From the NCBI GenBank assembly GCA_009930305.1, contig RZYM01000007.1, forward strand, positions 1-64,000: DNA of 64,000 nt, written 5' to 3'. This stretch comes from Bacteroidia bacterium. GTDB lineage: Bacteria > Bacteroidota > Bacteroidia > Bacteroidales > Paludibacteraceae. Every line of letters starts with the position of its first letter. Positions within the stretch are counted from its first letter, which is position 1. Positions 48,320 to 58,897 of this stretch are shown piece after piece. A program made the translations under genes and the position numbers. Below the pieces are notes generated by a model. That model was not told the DNA's origin. It was given only the letters and a program-made list of their open reading frames with translations, and made no database searches.

Positions 48320-49861
48320 ATGAAAATGAATCTCATTCATCAAATTAAAGAAGTTCTTATTCTAAGTGCTATGATTTTGGCACTATCTGCTTGTAATAAG
48401 GGTGCTTCAAATACCACCGGTTGGAAATATAATGATGCCGAATACGGTGGCTTCCAAGTTGTAGATAAATACGAACAGGATACCCCTCCGGGCATGGTGC
48501 TTGTAGGTGGTGGTACATTCACTATGGGTCGTGTTAACGAAGATACCTATGCTGAATGGAATAACTACCCACGTCGTGTTACCGTTAACACATTCTACAT
48601 GGATCAATATGAGATTTCAAACCGTGATTGGAAAGAATATGTGTATTGGGTTAATTTGATGTACGGAAAGTCTGTTTCTGAAAAATGTCGTCCTGACTCA
48701 ACGGTTTGGCGCGAAGAGCTTGCTTACAATGAACCATACTTGAATTACTATTTTACACACGTTGCATATGATATGTATCCTGTAGTAGGTGTTTCATGGG
48801 AACAAGCTACAGATTACTGCGTTTGGCGTTCTGATCGTGTTAATGAACGTATTTTAAAAGAAGAGGGTGTTGTAGATTTTCCTGATTTTTCTGAAATATA
48901 CAGAGACTCAACAAAAGCGACTTCAGATACTATAGCAAAAGAGAAAGTATTTAATACTGCTAAATATCTTAAAAGTAATGAATATAATCCGGATCGCGAA
49001 AAGAGTTCTATAAAAACAGAATTCGGTGATGTTCGTAAAACAAACATGTCTGATGGTTTGTTACTTCCTGAGTATCGTCTACCAACCGAAGCAGAATGGG
49101 AATTCGCTGCATACGGTATCACATCTGAAGAAGGCATGGAAAATTATGATGCAAAACGTATTTTCCCTTGGGATGGTGCTCAAACAAGAAATCCTAATAA
49201 GAAGGCTCGTGGTAAAATTTTGGCCAACTTCGCAAGAGGAAGAGGTGATATGATGGGTGTTGCCGGAGACTTAAATGATAAGGCAACAATTACAGCACCG
49301 GTAAATTCATTCTGGCCTAATGATGTAGGTTTGTATAACATGGCTGGTAACGTTAACGAGTGGACAATGGATGTGTATCGTCAAACAAGTACAGATGAGG
49401 TTCAAGAATACAACCCATTCCGTGGTAACATATATATGGCTCCTGTAAAAGATTCTTTGAACAAATTTGAATTAGATAGTCTTGGTCGTCTTAAATATGC
49501 TGTTGAATATTCGAAAGAAGATAGCATGGCAGCGTATGCTAAATTAGATGTACGTAACTACAATGATGGTGATGCACGAAGCAGTTATAACCGTGACAAA
49601 TGGAAAGAAGTTGTTGATCCGGATATAGCTACGAAACGTTTGTATGATGCTGACGAACAAACTGACCCAGAAAGTTTATTAACAACGAAGATTTCAAACA
49701 CAAGTCGTGTTTATAAAGGTGGTAGCTGGAAAGATCGTTCATACTGGTTAAGCCCTGCAACACGTCGTTATATGGAACAATCAAAACGTGCTAATGATAT
49801 AGGTTTCCGTTGTGCTATGAATCGTGTAGGTTCTGATAAGGGTAACAATTCTAAAGAGTAA
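48320..49861 (+). CDS. SUMF1/FGE-domain lipoprotein, gliding-motility GldJ/GldK-like
   Basis: Lipobox LSACNKG; GMVLVGGGTFTMGR, FYMDQYEISNRDWKEYVYWV, YRLPTEAEWEFAAYG, VYKGGSWKDRSYWLSPATRRY, IGFRCAM. Confidence 0.88.
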   Translation: MKMNLIHQIKEVLILSAMILALSACNKGASNTTGWKYNDAEYGGFQVVDKYEQDTPPGMVLVGGGTFTMGRVNEDTYAEWNNYPRRVTVNTFYMDQYEISNRDWKEYVYWVNLMYGKSVSEKCRPDSTVWREELAYNEPYLNYYFTHVAYDMYPVVGVSWEQATDYCVWRSDRVNERILKEEGVVDFPDFSEIYRDSTKATSDTIAKEKVFNTAKYLKSNEYNPDREKSSIKTEFGDVRKTNMSDGLLLPEYRLPTEAEWEFAAYGITSEEGMENYDAKRIFPWDGAQTRNPNKKARGKILANFARGRGDMMGVAGDLNDKATITAPVNSFWPNDVGLYNMAGNVNEWTMDVYRQTSTDEVQEYNPFRGNIYMAPVKDSLNKFELDSLGRLKYAVEYSKEDSMAAYAKLDVRNYNDGDARSSYNRDKWKEVVDPDIATKRLYDADEQTDPESLLTTKISNTSRVYKGGSWKDRSYWLSPATRRYMEQSKRANDIGFRCAMNRVGSDKGNNSKE

Positions 49862-49880
49862 TTTGAAATAGTAAAATATT

Positions 49881-49911
49881 AAAAGGATAGCTTCCGGCTA
49901 TCCTTTTTTTG
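49881..49911 (+). terminator. Terminator downstream of the SUMF1 lipoprotein gene
   Basis: aaaaggatagc-ttcc-ggctatccttttttt. Confidence 0.85.
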
Positions 49912-49932
49912 TATATATCAAGAGTCTGTTTT

Positions 49933-51153
49933 ATGAACATAGAAACTACAACATTATCGAATGGAATTAGGCTTATTCATGTGCGATGTAAGGGTGATGT
50001 AGCTTATTGCGGAGTGATGGTAAATGTAGGAACACGTGATGAGTTGCAATCCGAAAATGGCATGGCTCATCTCACAGAACATATTCTATTTAAGGGTACT
50101 GAAAAAAGAAATTATATTCAGATAATAAATAGAATTGAAGATGTTGGAGGCGAAATGAATGCTTATACAACAAAAGAAGAGACAACTATATATGCGCTTT
50201 TTTTAAAACGTTATATTGAACGTGCAATGGAACTTATTGCAGATATGATTTTCAATTATAAGTTTGATGAGAGTTTATTACAAAAAGAAAAAGAGGTTAT
50301 TGCAGACGAAATAGATTCATATACAGATGATCCATCTGAACTTATATTAGACGATTTTGAAGATGAACTATTTGCGGGACATTCGTTAGGAAGAAATACA
50401 TTAGGCTCTAAAAAAATATTGTCAAAAATTACTGCAGATGCTCTAAAATCTTTTATTGGCAGATGTTATACTACCGACGAAATGGTATTTTATAGTATGG
50501 GTGAGTTTAGTTTTGAAAGGGTCGAAAAGTTGGCTCAAAAGATATTTGGAATATATCCAAGTACAAAACGTTTGTTTAAACGCACTGCTCCCATAAATTA
50601 TGAACCTAAAACACTCACAAAGCATAAGGCGACTTCGCAAGTTCATTTAGCTTTTGGCAATAGAGCATATAACGCATATGATGATAAACGTTATCCATTT
50701 TTCTTACTAAATAATATTCTGGGCGGGGGTAATATGAATAGTCGTTTAAACATGGCTTTGCGAGAGAAACATGGCTTAGTTTATTCGGTCGAATCTATGT
50801 ACACTCCATATTCTGATGTAGGTAATTGGAATGTATATCTTGGGACAGATTCTGAAGATGTTGAATTGGCAATGAAGTTAGTACATAATGAAATTGAGGA
50901 ATTGAAAAGTAAAAGATTGTCAGGCAATAAACTTCAAAAGCTTAAGGCTCAATGGATAGCTCAAATGGTTATAGCAGGTGAAAATAGGGAGAATTGGTTG
51001 ATGGGTGTGGTAAAACAATTTATGAATACCGGAAAGGTAGAATCGAAAAAGGAAATCGAATCAATTGTTTCTGCAATAACCGAAAATGAATTGCAAACTG
51101 TTGCGGAAGAAATATTGGATGAAGGTAAATTTACTTATTTGTACTACAGATGA
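49933..51153 (+). CDS. M16 family zinc peptidase
   Basis: Start moved to MNIETTTLSNGIRL; HLTEHILFKGT (HxxEH); GGNMNSRLNMALREKHGLVYSV. Confidence 0.93.
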   Translation: MNIETTTLSNGIRLIHVRCKGDVAYCGVMVNVGTRDELQSENGMAHLTEHILFKGTEKRNYIQIINRIEDVGGEMNAYTTKEETTIYALFLKRYIERAMELIADMIFNYKFDESLLQKEKEVIADEIDSYTDDPSELILDDFEDELFAGHSLGRNTLGSKKILSKITADALKSFIGRCYTTDEMVFYSMGEFSFERVEKLAQKIFGIYPSTKRLFKRTAPINYEPKTLTKHKATSQVHLAFGNRAYNAYDDKRYPFFLLNNILGGGNMNSRLNMALREKHGLVYSVESMYTPYSDVGNWNVYLGTDSEDVELAMKLVHNEIEELKSKRLSGNKLQKLKAQWIAQMVIAGENRENWLMGVVKQFMNTGKVESKKEIESIVSAITENELQTVAEEILDEGKFTYLYYR

Positions 51154-51782
51154 CCGAAGAAATAGAACAATATATTAAGCAGCACTCGCAAAAAGAGGAC
51201 CCATTATTGACGCGTTTAAATAGAGATGCAAATGTAAAGCTACTTAACCCGCGTATGGTATCCGGTCATATACAAGGTCGATTGTTAAGTATGATATCGT
51301 ATATGATACGTCCTAAAAGAATACTTGAAATAGGAACTTATGTAGGATACTCTGCAATGTGTTTGGCTGAGGGTTTGGCCGAAGGTGGTAAGGTAATAAC
51401 TATTGATATAGATGAGGAAATTGAAGACATGGCAAGGTCTTATATCGAACAGTCTGAATATGCAGATAAAATAGATTTTAGAATTGCAGATGCTTTAAAG
51501 TTGATACCTGAATTGGATGAGGTATTTGATTTAATCTTTATTGATGGCGATAAACGCGAATACAAAGCCTATTATGAAGCAGCATACGATAAATTGCATC
51601 AGGGTGGATTTATGTTGATTGATAATACATTATGGAATGGCAAAGTTTTAAATCCGGCTGCTTCTTGGGATCATCAAACTCAAGCTCTTATCGAATTCAA
51701 CGATTTTTTGGCAGCAGACGAGCGTGTGGATCGTTTTATATTACCTCTGCGTGATGGTTTGACATTTGTGCGTAAGCGTTAA
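51150..51782 (+). CDS. Class I SAM-dependent O-methyltransferase
   Basis: RILEIGTYVGYSAMCLAEGL, VFDLIFIDGDKREYKAYYE, GGFMLIDNTLWNGKV. Confidence 0.94.
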   Translation: MTEEIEQYIKQHSQKEDPLLTRLNRDANVKLLNPRMVSGHIQGRLLSMISYMIRPKRILEIGTYVGYSAMCLAEGLAEGGKVITIDIDEEIEDMARSYIEQSEYADKIDFRIADALKLIPELDEVFDLIFIDGDKREYKAYYEAAYDKLHQGGFMLIDNTLWNGKVLNPAASWDHQTQALIEFNDFLAADERVDRFILPLRDGLTFVRKR

Positions 51783-51830
51783 GATATACTACTGAGAATA
51801 GGGAATAATTGTTTTTTAATCGAAAACTCA

Positions 51831-51838
51831 TACCTTTG
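51831..51838 (+). promoter_or_regulatory. Bacteroidetes -7 element (TACCTTTG) upstream of rbfA
   Basis: Match to TAnnTTTG 18 bp before rbfA. Confidence 0.6.
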
Positions 51839-51848
51839 TAAAAAAAAT

Positions 51849-52187
51849 ATGGAAGCAACAAGACAAAATAAAATTGCAAGACTGATACAAAAGGATATCA
51901 GCGAAATTTTCTTGGGCATGACACATTCGATGCCTGGAATCTTGGTTACTACTACAAATGTTCGTGTTAGTCCCGATTTAAGCGTAGCTAGAATATATTT
52001 GAGTATATTTCCTACTGAAAAATCGCAAGAATTATTGGATTTGATTAATAGTAAATCTGCAAGCATTCGTTACGATTTATCACAACGTACTCGTTTTCAA
52101 CTACGTACGGTACCAACATTGTCGTTCTTTATAGATGACTCACTTGATTACATTGAACACATAGACAAATTGCTAAAGAAACTGTGA
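51849..52187 (+). CDS. rbfA: Ribosome-binding factor A
   Basis: RQNKIARLIQKDISEIF, VRVSPDLSVARIYLS, RTVPTLSFFIDDSLDYIEHIDKLL. Confidence 0.93.
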   Translation: MEATRQNKIARLIQKDISEIFLGMTHSMPGILVTTTNVRVSPDLSVARIYLSIFPTEKSQELLDLINSKSASIRYDLSQRTRFQLRTVPTLSFFIDDSLDYIEHIDKLLKKL

Positions 52188-53395
52188 ATCTGCCGCTATA
52201 CATAGCCGGACGTTATTTGTTCTCAAAAAAATCGCATCACGCAATTAATATTGTATCACTTATATCGGTGTGTGGTGTTGCGGTGGGAACAATGGCTTTG
52301 GTATGTGTATTATCTGTATTTAATGGTTTCCAAGGAATTGTCGAAGGCTTATTCGGCAATTTTGATCCTCAACTTAAAATAACTGCAAAACAAGTTAAGG
52401 TTTTTGACCCTGTTTTTGTGTCAAAAATATCAGAAATGCCTGATGTTGAATATTGTAGCGAGGTGTTAGAAGAAAATGCGCTTTTAGTTTTTCGTGATAA
52501 ACAAACTCCGGTTGTAGTAAAAGGTGTTCCTGATGATTATGCTAAAATAAATCATATATCCGACATTATTTTAGATGGTGATTTTAAAATAAAAGAAGGC
52601 TCATTTGACATGGCAGTAGGCGGAATTGGCTTGGTGCGAACTATAGGCTGTGGTGTGCATTACGTAGATCCGTTACAATTGTATGCGCCAAAGCGAAATG
52701 GAAATGTCAATATGCTAAGACCTGACGATGCTTTTAAAAGAGAAATTGCATTTTTAACAGGTATTTTCATGGTGCAGCAAGAAAAGTATGACAATAACTT
52801 GCTGATAGTTTCAATGTCACTGGCTCGCCGTTTATTTGATTATGAAAAGGAAGTATCTGCTGTCGAAATAAAATTGAAGGATGGTGTAAATGAAAAAAAA
52901 GTGCAAGAAAGTATATCTGAAATGTTAGGAGATGATTTTTCTGTACTAAATAGATATGAGCAGCAAGAAGACTTTTTTAGAATGATGGAGATTGAAAAGT
53001 GGATTACATATCTTATTTTGTCTTTTATATTATTGATAGCTGTGTTTAATATAATAGGTTCGTTGTCGATGCTTATGATAGACAAAAAGGAGGATATCAA
53101 GATACTTGAAAATATGGGAGCATCACAAAAGCTTATTTTTAGAATATTCTTGCTTGAAGGATGGCTTATTTCCTTTGTTGGTGTTATTTTTGGCGTAATT
53201 TTTGGTTTAATATTATGCTGGTTGCAAATGCAGTTTGGTTTAGTAAGTTTAGGAACGGAAGGCTCTTTTATTGTTGATGCATATCCTGTAAAAGTTCAGT
53301 TCTTAGATATTATATTGGTTTTCGCAACTGTTGGAATTTTAGGTTTGTTAGCGTCTTTTTATCCTGCAAAACAAGTTTATAAACGTAATAATTAA
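52184..53395 (+). CDS. LolC/LolE-type ABC transporter permease (FtsX family); GTG start overlapping the rbfA stop
   Basis: YIAGRYLFSKKSHHAINIVSLISVCGVAVGTMALVCVLSVFNGF; C-terminal FtsX TMs. Confidence 0.92.
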   Translation: MNLPLYIAGRYLFSKKSHHAINIVSLISVCGVAVGTMALVCVLSVFNGFQGIVEGLFGNFDPQLKITAKQVKVFDPVFVSKISEMPDVEYCSEVLEENALLVFRDKQTPVVVKGVPDDYAKINHISDIILDGDFKIKEGSFDMAVGGIGLVRTIGCGVHYVDPLQLYAPKRNGNVNMLRPDDAFKREIAFLTGIFMVQQEKYDNNLLIVSMSLARRLFDYEKEVSAVEIKLKDGVNEKKVQESISEMLGDDFSVLNRYEQQEDFFRMMEIEKWITYLILSFILLIAVFNIIGSLSMLMIDKKEDIKILENMGASQKLIFRIFLLEGWLISFVGVIFGVIFGLILCWLQMQFGLVSLGTEGSFIVDAYPVKVQFLDIILVFATVGILGLLASFYPAKQVYKRNN

Positions 53396-53399
53396 AAAT

Positions 53400-53930
53400 A
53401 TGAGAAAGCTATTTTGTATAATCTTTTTAGTTGTTTCATGTGTGTTTACATCATTCTCGCAATCAGACCTAATGAAATATGTAGCCCTGTACGAAGGCTG
53501 TGTTGATGATGAAGAATCTGAAATTTATGGAGGAACTTATGGTGAATATCCTAATACTTTAATAGATGCGGTTTTTCCGGGAGGTGATGTTGAATTATCC
53601 TTGTTTATATATAGAAATACCGAAACTCAAGAAGTTTACAGTGGCGAATTGGATTCAGATGGTAATCCGCTACTAGTTGTAGGAGAGGTATTAGTGGAAT
53701 TTGTAATTGATCGTTGCGGCAAGCCCGGACGCTTTAAAGTAGTGCAATCGCTTACTGACGAGCAAGATGCCGAGGCTTTACGTGTTATGGAGAACCTTCC
53801 TATATTTAAGTCTGCAACTCTTGATGGGTATCGTGTAAAATCAGCATATATTGCTCATGTAAAGTTTAGTAAAGATCATTGGATTGTAAAAGAACCTGAA
53901 CCAAGTTATGATGATTATTACTATTATTGA
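53400..53930 (+). CDS. Secreted protein with TonB C-terminal-like domain
   Basis: Signal peptide; VEFVIDRCGKPGRFKVVQSLTDEQDAEALRVMENLPIFKSA. Confidence 0.7.
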   Translation: MRKLFCIIFLVVSCVFTSFSQSDLMKYVALYEGCVDDEESEIYGGTYGEYPNTLIDAVFPGGDVELSLFIYRNTETQEVYSGELDSDGNPLLVVGEVLVEFVIDRCGKPGRFKVVQSLTDEQDAEALRVMENLPIFKSATLDGYRVKSAYIAHVKFSKDHWIVKEPEPSYDDYYYY

Positions 53931-53945
53931 TAATTAATATCTATT

Positions 53946-54542
53946 ATGTTAGCCATTGGAGATACTATTGTTAGTTTAGATGTTCTTACTCAGGAGTTCT
54001 TATGCAATATTAATCATTGCAAGGGAATTTGTTGTGTTGAGGGCGACAGTGGAGCTCCGATAACAAAAGAGGAAGCCGAAATCATTGAAAATCTTCTTTC
54101 AGAACTGAAACCCTATCTAACAAAAGAAGCGCTTGATGTAATTGATAGGCAAGGAGTTGCATATACTGATATTGAGGGAGAATTTGTTATATCAATCGTG
54201 AATGATAAAGAATGTGTGTTTACATATAAGGAAAATGGTATTTGGAAATGTGCAATAGAAAGACTATACACAGAGGGTAAAATAAATTTTAAAAAGCCTA
54301 TTTCCTGTCATTTATATCCAATAAGATTGAAGCAATACAGGAAATTTATGGCAGTCGAATATCATAAATGGGAGGTTTGTAGTCATGCTTGCGTTGAAGG
54401 GAAACGTATAAAACTGCCCGTATATAAATTTCTGAAAGAGCCTCTGATAAGGCGTTTTGGTGAGGCCTGGTATGCAGAACTCGAACTAACTGCAAAAGAG
54501 TATTTAAAGTCAGATTATGCTAAGAATAAAGCTAATAAATGA
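53946..54542 (+). CDS. DUF3109 family Cys-containing protein
   Basis: FLCNINHCKGICCVEGDSGAPIT, ISCHLYPIRL, WEVCSHAC. Confidence 0.88.
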   Translation: MLAIGDTIVSLDVLTQEFLCNINHCKGICCVEGDSGAPITKEEAEIIENLLSELKPYLTKEALDVIDRQGVAYTDIEGEFVISIVNDKECVFTYKENGIWKCAIERLYTEGKINFKKPISCHLYPIRLKQYRKFMAVEYHKWEVCSHACVEGKRIKLPVYKFLKEPLIRRFGEAWYAELELTAKEYLKSDYAKNKANK

Positions 54543-54637
54543 TGCTTTAATATCTTGATTATCTGATAACTGCAAAAATTAATAAAATCTGCAGTAAAAA
54601 AACGACATTTCGTGTTGCATAAAAACAAAAAAGGAAG

Positions 54638-54645
54638 TACCTTTG
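54638..54645 (+). promoter_or_regulatory. Bacteroidetes -7 element (TACCTTTG) upstream of the tRNA
   Basis: Match to TAnnTTTG 11 bp before tRNA-Leu. Confidence 0.65.
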
Positions 54646-54656
54646 CCGTGCATTAG

Positions 54657-54744
54657 GCCTGAGTGGTGGAATGGTAGACACGAAGGACTTAAAATCCTTT
54701 GGTCAGTGATGGCTGTGCGGGTTCAAGTCCCGCCTCAGGTACCA
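54657..54744 (+). tRNA. tRNA-Leu(TAA), CCA encoded
   Basis: Acceptor gcctgag/ctcaggt; anticodon arm aagga-cttaaaa-tcctt; variable arm; T arm gcgggttcaagtcccgc; terminal acca. Confidence 0.95.
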
Positions 54745-54918
54745 AGAGAGATTTTTCTGTTGAAGAGAAGTCTCTCTTTTTTATTTGCATCTTACATTGT
54801 TTGCTTTTTTGTTTTCAATTGCGTATTTTTGTCTACAAATGCTTGAAATGCGTATTTGAAAGGCATATTACTTATCTAATATAGTTCCAGTATAAATTTG
54901 TTTGAAACATATTAAAAT

Positions 54919-56292
54919 ATGAAAACATTTTTGCTTCGTCTATGGGCGAAAATTATAGAATTTGTTAATATTAAGGAAGATACTGATATTGATGCAACTA
55001 TGTCTTCTGTTAGAAAATCAGTAGAATTTAGAGGCTCGAATGCGTGGCTATTGTCTTGTGCAATAATTGTAGCATCAGTAGGTTTAAACATAAATTCAAC
55101 AGCTGTTATAATAGGTGCGATGCTAATATCTCCATTAATGGGGCCTATTAATGGTGTAGGTGTTGCTGTGGGTATTAGCGATTCGACTTTGCTTAGGCGT
55201 TCGCTTTGGAACTTCGGTGTTATGGTTTTAATAAGTTTAATCTCGTCAACTACATATTTTTTGATAAGTCCACTTAGTGATGCACAATCAGAATTGTTAG
55301 CTAGAACTAATCCTACTATATATGATGTATTTATTGCATTCTTTGGTGGTATCGCAGGTATGTTGGCGATTTCTCGTAAGGGACAAGCTCTTACTATTGT
55401 GTCTGGGGTAGCTATTGCAACAGCCTTGATGCCTCCTTTGTGTACTGCCGGATATGGAATAGCAACAGGTAGTTGGATATTTGCTTTGGGAGCTCTGTAT
55501 TTGTTTTTTATTAACTCGTTTTTTATAGCTATAGCATCATTGATAATGGTTAAATATTTGCGTTTCCCTGTAAATCAATATCTCGATCAGCATAAGCAGA
55601 GAATGGTTAAACGTAGTATTTATATATTTTCAATAATCGTATTAGTGCCGAGTGTATTTATGGCTATAAGTGTAGTGCGCGAAACAGCTTTTAATTCTGC
55701 CGGTTCAAAGTATTTACATGATATTCAAAAAAGCGAGATGTTTGCAGATGTAGAAATGGTAAATTCTCGTAAAGAATATTCAAGCAAAGGAAGTACAATA
55801 TTTATTTCTTTTATAGGGAAACCCTTAGATGATACTCAGAAAGCATATTTAAATGAACATCTCGATGTTTATGGCTTAAAAGGAACAAAGTTAAATGTGA
55901 AACAAACAGGTGAGAATTTATATGTGAATGCACAAGAAGGATATATCACAAAATTAATAGATAAAAAAGATGCATTAATACAGAAACTAGAATTGTCTGT
56001 TGATAGTTTAGATAATGAGTTGAGTAAAACGCATTCCTCAGTAGAAATGTATAAGCATATTGCTAAGGAAATTGCAGTGCAGTATCCTAATGTTGAAAAA
56101 TTCTCAGTAACTCATGTCATAACAACCCAAACCTTAGATTTAAAACAAGATACAATTCCTATATTGTTTGTTGAGTGGAAACAAGATTCTGATACTATTC
56201 AAAATCAGGCCTTATCGAATTGGCTTAAAGTACGTCTTGATATACCAAAACTTCAAGTTAAAACAGCTAATTCAGTATTGACAAAGCAATAG
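54919..56292 (+). CDS. DUF389 family integral membrane protein
   Basis: SCAIIVASVGLNINSTAVIIGAMLISPLMGPINGVGVAVG typical of DUF389. Confidence 0.92.
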   Translation: MKTFLLRLWAKIIEFVNIKEDTDIDATMSSVRKSVEFRGSNAWLLSCAIIVASVGLNINSTAVIIGAMLISPLMGPINGVGVAVGISDSTLLRRSLWNFGVMVLISLISSTTYFLISPLSDAQSELLARTNPTIYDVFIAFFGGIAGMLAISRKGQALTIVSGVAIATALMPPLCTAGYGIATGSWIFALGALYLFFINSFFIAIASLIMVKYLRFPVNQYLDQHKQRMVKRSIYIFSIIVLVPSVFMAISVVRETAFNSAGSKYLHDIQKSEMFADVEMVNSRKEYSSKGSTIFISFIGKPLDDTQKAYLNEHLDVYGLKGTKLNVKQTGENLYVNAQEGYITKLIDKKDALIQKLELSVDSLDNELSKTHSSVEMYKHIAKEIAVQYPNVEKFSVTHVITTQTLDLKQDTIPILFVEWKQDSDTIQNQALSNWLKVRLDIPKLQVKTANSVLTKQ

Positions 56293-56300
56293 AAACAGAT

Positions 56301-57542
56301 TTATTCAGTGTCGCTTATAACGTCGCTTATCTTTTTCTGTGTGTTGGCACCTAATTTCTTTAGGTTTTCCATGCGTCCCAGAATGGTATCACCATATTTT
56401 GACGACTCTGATAATTTGTTCATTGCATTGTGATATGATGTGGAACTTGCATCGAGCGATTTCCCTATTTTTGACATATCCTCTAAAAAGCCAACAAATT
56501 TGTCGTATAACTTACCGCTTTCTGTAGCAATAGCAAGTACATTGTTCTTTTGATTTTCTTGTTTCCAAATAAAAGAAACAGTACGCATCGTAGCCAATAG
56601 TGTACTGGCTGATACCAGCACAACATTTTTACGCATGGCCTTATCGAAGAGTTCCAAGTCGTTTTGTAGAGCTAATGTTAGTGCAGGCTCGACTGCCACA
56701 TATAAGAAAACATAGTCGGGAGCATTTATTTTATATAGTGAGGGATAATTTTTACTGCTTAGCTCCTGTATGTGTTTATTAATGCTTTGCAGATGCTCAG
56801 CTAAAGCTGCAGCACGCTTATTTTCATTTTCAGCGTTAAAGTATCTTTCGTATGCAGTTAGAGATACCTTGCTATCAATTATAAAGTTTTTACTATCGGG
56901 TAAGTTTATAATAAAGTCGGGACGAACATTTGTATTTTCGTCTGTTTTGTAGTTTGGCTGATACAAATAATGAACGCCTTTTTCAAGGCCTGATTTCTCA
57001 AGAAGTGTTTCAAGTTGCATTTCGCCCCAATCTCCTTGAAATTTACTATCACCCTTTAAAGCCATTGTAAGTTTTTGAGCATCATCGCTAATTTGAAGAT
57101 TTGCTTTTATAATTTGATCTATTTGTACTTTGAGGCTTGCTTTCTCGCGTGTTTCGTTGTTGTAAGTATCTTCAACTTTCTTTTCAAATGACTGAATTCT
57201 TTCTTTTAAAGGATTTAGAATGCTGCCTATTTTTTCGGCATTAATATCAGAAAATGATTTTGTTTTTTCTTCCATAATTTCACCTGCCAGCAAGCGAAAC
57301 TCCTTATTTAAATCTTCTCTAATATGTTGAATTTCTTCTTTTTGCGAGTCGAGCTTTTCTTGTAGGGCATCATTCTTGCTTTTATATTCGGCTGACAATT
57401 TTATGTTTTCTTGCAACTCTTGTTGTTTTTGCTCTAACTGCTGTTTTGTTTCGGTTAAATGCTTTGATAATATGCGATATACTATAATTGCGATAATAAC
57501 GCCGAGGGTTAAGCCTATTAATAAAAATATGATGTTTGGCAT
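56301..57542 (-). CDS. rmuC: DNA recombination protein RmuC
   Basis: N-terminal TM and coiled coil; GDWGEMQLETLLEKSGLEKGVHY, RPDFIINLPDSKNFIIDSKVSLTAYERY. Confidence 0.95.
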   Translation of the reverse strand: MPNIIFLLIGLTLGVIIAIIVYRILSKHLTETKQQLEQKQQELQENIKLSAEYKSKNDALQEKLDSQKEEIQHIREDLNKEFRLLAGEIMEEKTKSFSDINAEKIGSILNPLKERIQSFEKKVEDTYNNETREKASLKVQIDQIIKANLQISDDAQKLTMALKGDSKFQGDWGEMQLETLLEKSGLEKGVHYLYQPNYKTDENTNVRPDFIINLPDSKNFIIDSKVSLTAYERYFNAENENKRAAALAEHLQSINKHIQELSSKNYPSLYKINAPDYVFLYVAVEPALTLALQNDLELFDKAMRKNVVLVSASTLLATMRTVSFIWKQENQKNNVLAIATESGKLYDKFVGFLEDMSKIGKSLDASSTSYHNAMNKLSESSKYGDTILGRMENLKKLGANTQKKISDVISDTE

Positions 57543-57546
57543 GGTG

Positions 57547-57589
57547 AATGGGTTAAGGGTTAATGGTTCTGGGTGAATGGGTTAAAGGT
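57547..57589. repeat. Low-complexity gggttaaggg-type tract upstream of rmuC
   Basis: atgggttaagggttaatggttctgggtgaatgggttaaaggtg. Confidence 0.6.
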
Positions 57590-57596
57590 GAAATGA

Positions 57597-58802
57597 TTAA
57601 TCGTTTAGTAACCATGATATTACATTCTTCTTTTGAATACCTTCTATGATTGTTTCATCAAAATCGAGTGTTAGTAAATATTTGGGAAATGCATCTCTGA
57701 TATTTATTAATGACGAAATTTCACGTTTTAGTGTTTTCTCGTCATTAACAGTGTATGATACTTGATAATACTCTCTTTGTCCATTGTATTTCTGCACTAC
57801 AAAATCGACTTCGCCATGTGATGATTTTCCAGCATACACTTCTCCGCCTCGTCTTAAAAGTTCAAAATATACGACATTTTCTAATTTATGCCCTAAATCC
57901 GTTTGTGGGTTATTGATTTGAAGTATGTTTTTTAATCCAAGATCTACGATATAATATTTATAATTGCTAGCTAGCAGGCGTTTGCCTTTTATATTATATA
58001 AGCGTACAGGATATACAAGGTATGCTTCCTGCAAAAAACGAATTGTTTTTTGTACAGTGTTATGAGAAATTTTTTCTACGTTCAATTTGCGTAATTCGTT
58101 AGCTATATTATTGGGCGAAATAACACTCCCAATGCTATCAAACAAAAAATTTATAATGCGTTGCGTGGTGTCAAATTTTCGCAATTTGTTGCGCTTAACA
58201 ATGTCTTTTACAACAACCGTATCGTACAATGATTTCAAATACGTATTGACCATTTCGGGTGATGATATATATAGATTGACGGCTTCCGGAAAACATGATA
58301 AATTCATATATTGGCGAAATAACAAATCAATTCTGCGTTCATTTGGAAATGCAGACGCATATTCCATAAAGGAAAACGGATGCAAGTTTATGGCAATATA
58401 TCTTCCTGAAAGCAATGTGGCTAATTCACTTGACAAAAGATATGCGTTAGAGCCTGTTACATATAAGTCAATATTAGGCTTTACGTATAGAGCATCTACT
58501 AATTTCTCAAATTTTGGAATAGTTTGTACTTCGTCTAAAAAAACGTAGTTTGTATTATTTTTAGACAGTTTCGAGTCAATCAAATCGTAAATATCTTCCC
58601 ATTTCGTATACTGACTGTATTCTCTTTCTTCAAAATTTATTGATATTATGTTAGAGTCGAGTACACCACTATTCTTTAATGAATCTTGAAATTCAGCCAT
58701 AAGTGTTGATTTTCCGCAGCGGCGTATTCCTGTAATTACCTTAATCAAATTTTGATCGCGCAATAAGATTAATTGTCGTAAATATGTTTTTCTTTCTACC
58801 AT
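57597..58802 (-). CDS. AAA_14/DUF4143-family ATPase
   Basis: VITGIRRCGKSTLMAEFQDSL, NYVFLDEVQTIPKFEKLVDALY, DLYVTGSNAYLLSSELATLLSGRYIAINLHPFSFMEY, HGEVDFVVQ. Confidence 0.95.
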   Translation of the reverse strand: MVERKTYLRQLILLRDQNLIKVITGIRRCGKSTLMAEFQDSLKNSGVLDSNIISINFEEREYSQYTKWEDIYDLIDSKLSKNNTNYVFLDEVQTIPKFEKLVDALYVKPNIDLYVTGSNAYLLSSELATLLSGRYIAINLHPFSFMEYASAFPNERRIDLLFRQYMNLSCFPEAVNLYISSPEMVNTYLKSLYDTVVVKDIVKRNKLRKFDTTQRIINFLFDSIGSVISPNNIANELRKLNVEKISHNTVQKTIRFLQEAYLVYPVRLYNIKGKRLLASNYKYYIVDLGLKNILQINNPQTDLGHKLENVVYFELLRRGGEVYAGKSSHGEVDFVVQKYNGQREYYQVSYTVNDEKTLKREISSLINIRDAFPKYLLTLDFDETIIEGIQKKNVISWLLND

Positions 58803-58897
58803 AAAATCAGTTTATGTAGTTAATTTTCAAAGCAAAGATAAAGAATAATTTATAGATAATGACGAAAATTGCAATATTCATCATCTTTCGTCATTAT

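Noticed and set aside
54643-54884. Two short ORFs (54643-54846 and 54699-54884)
   Set aside because: They overlap the tRNA-Leu gene and have no recognisable domain.
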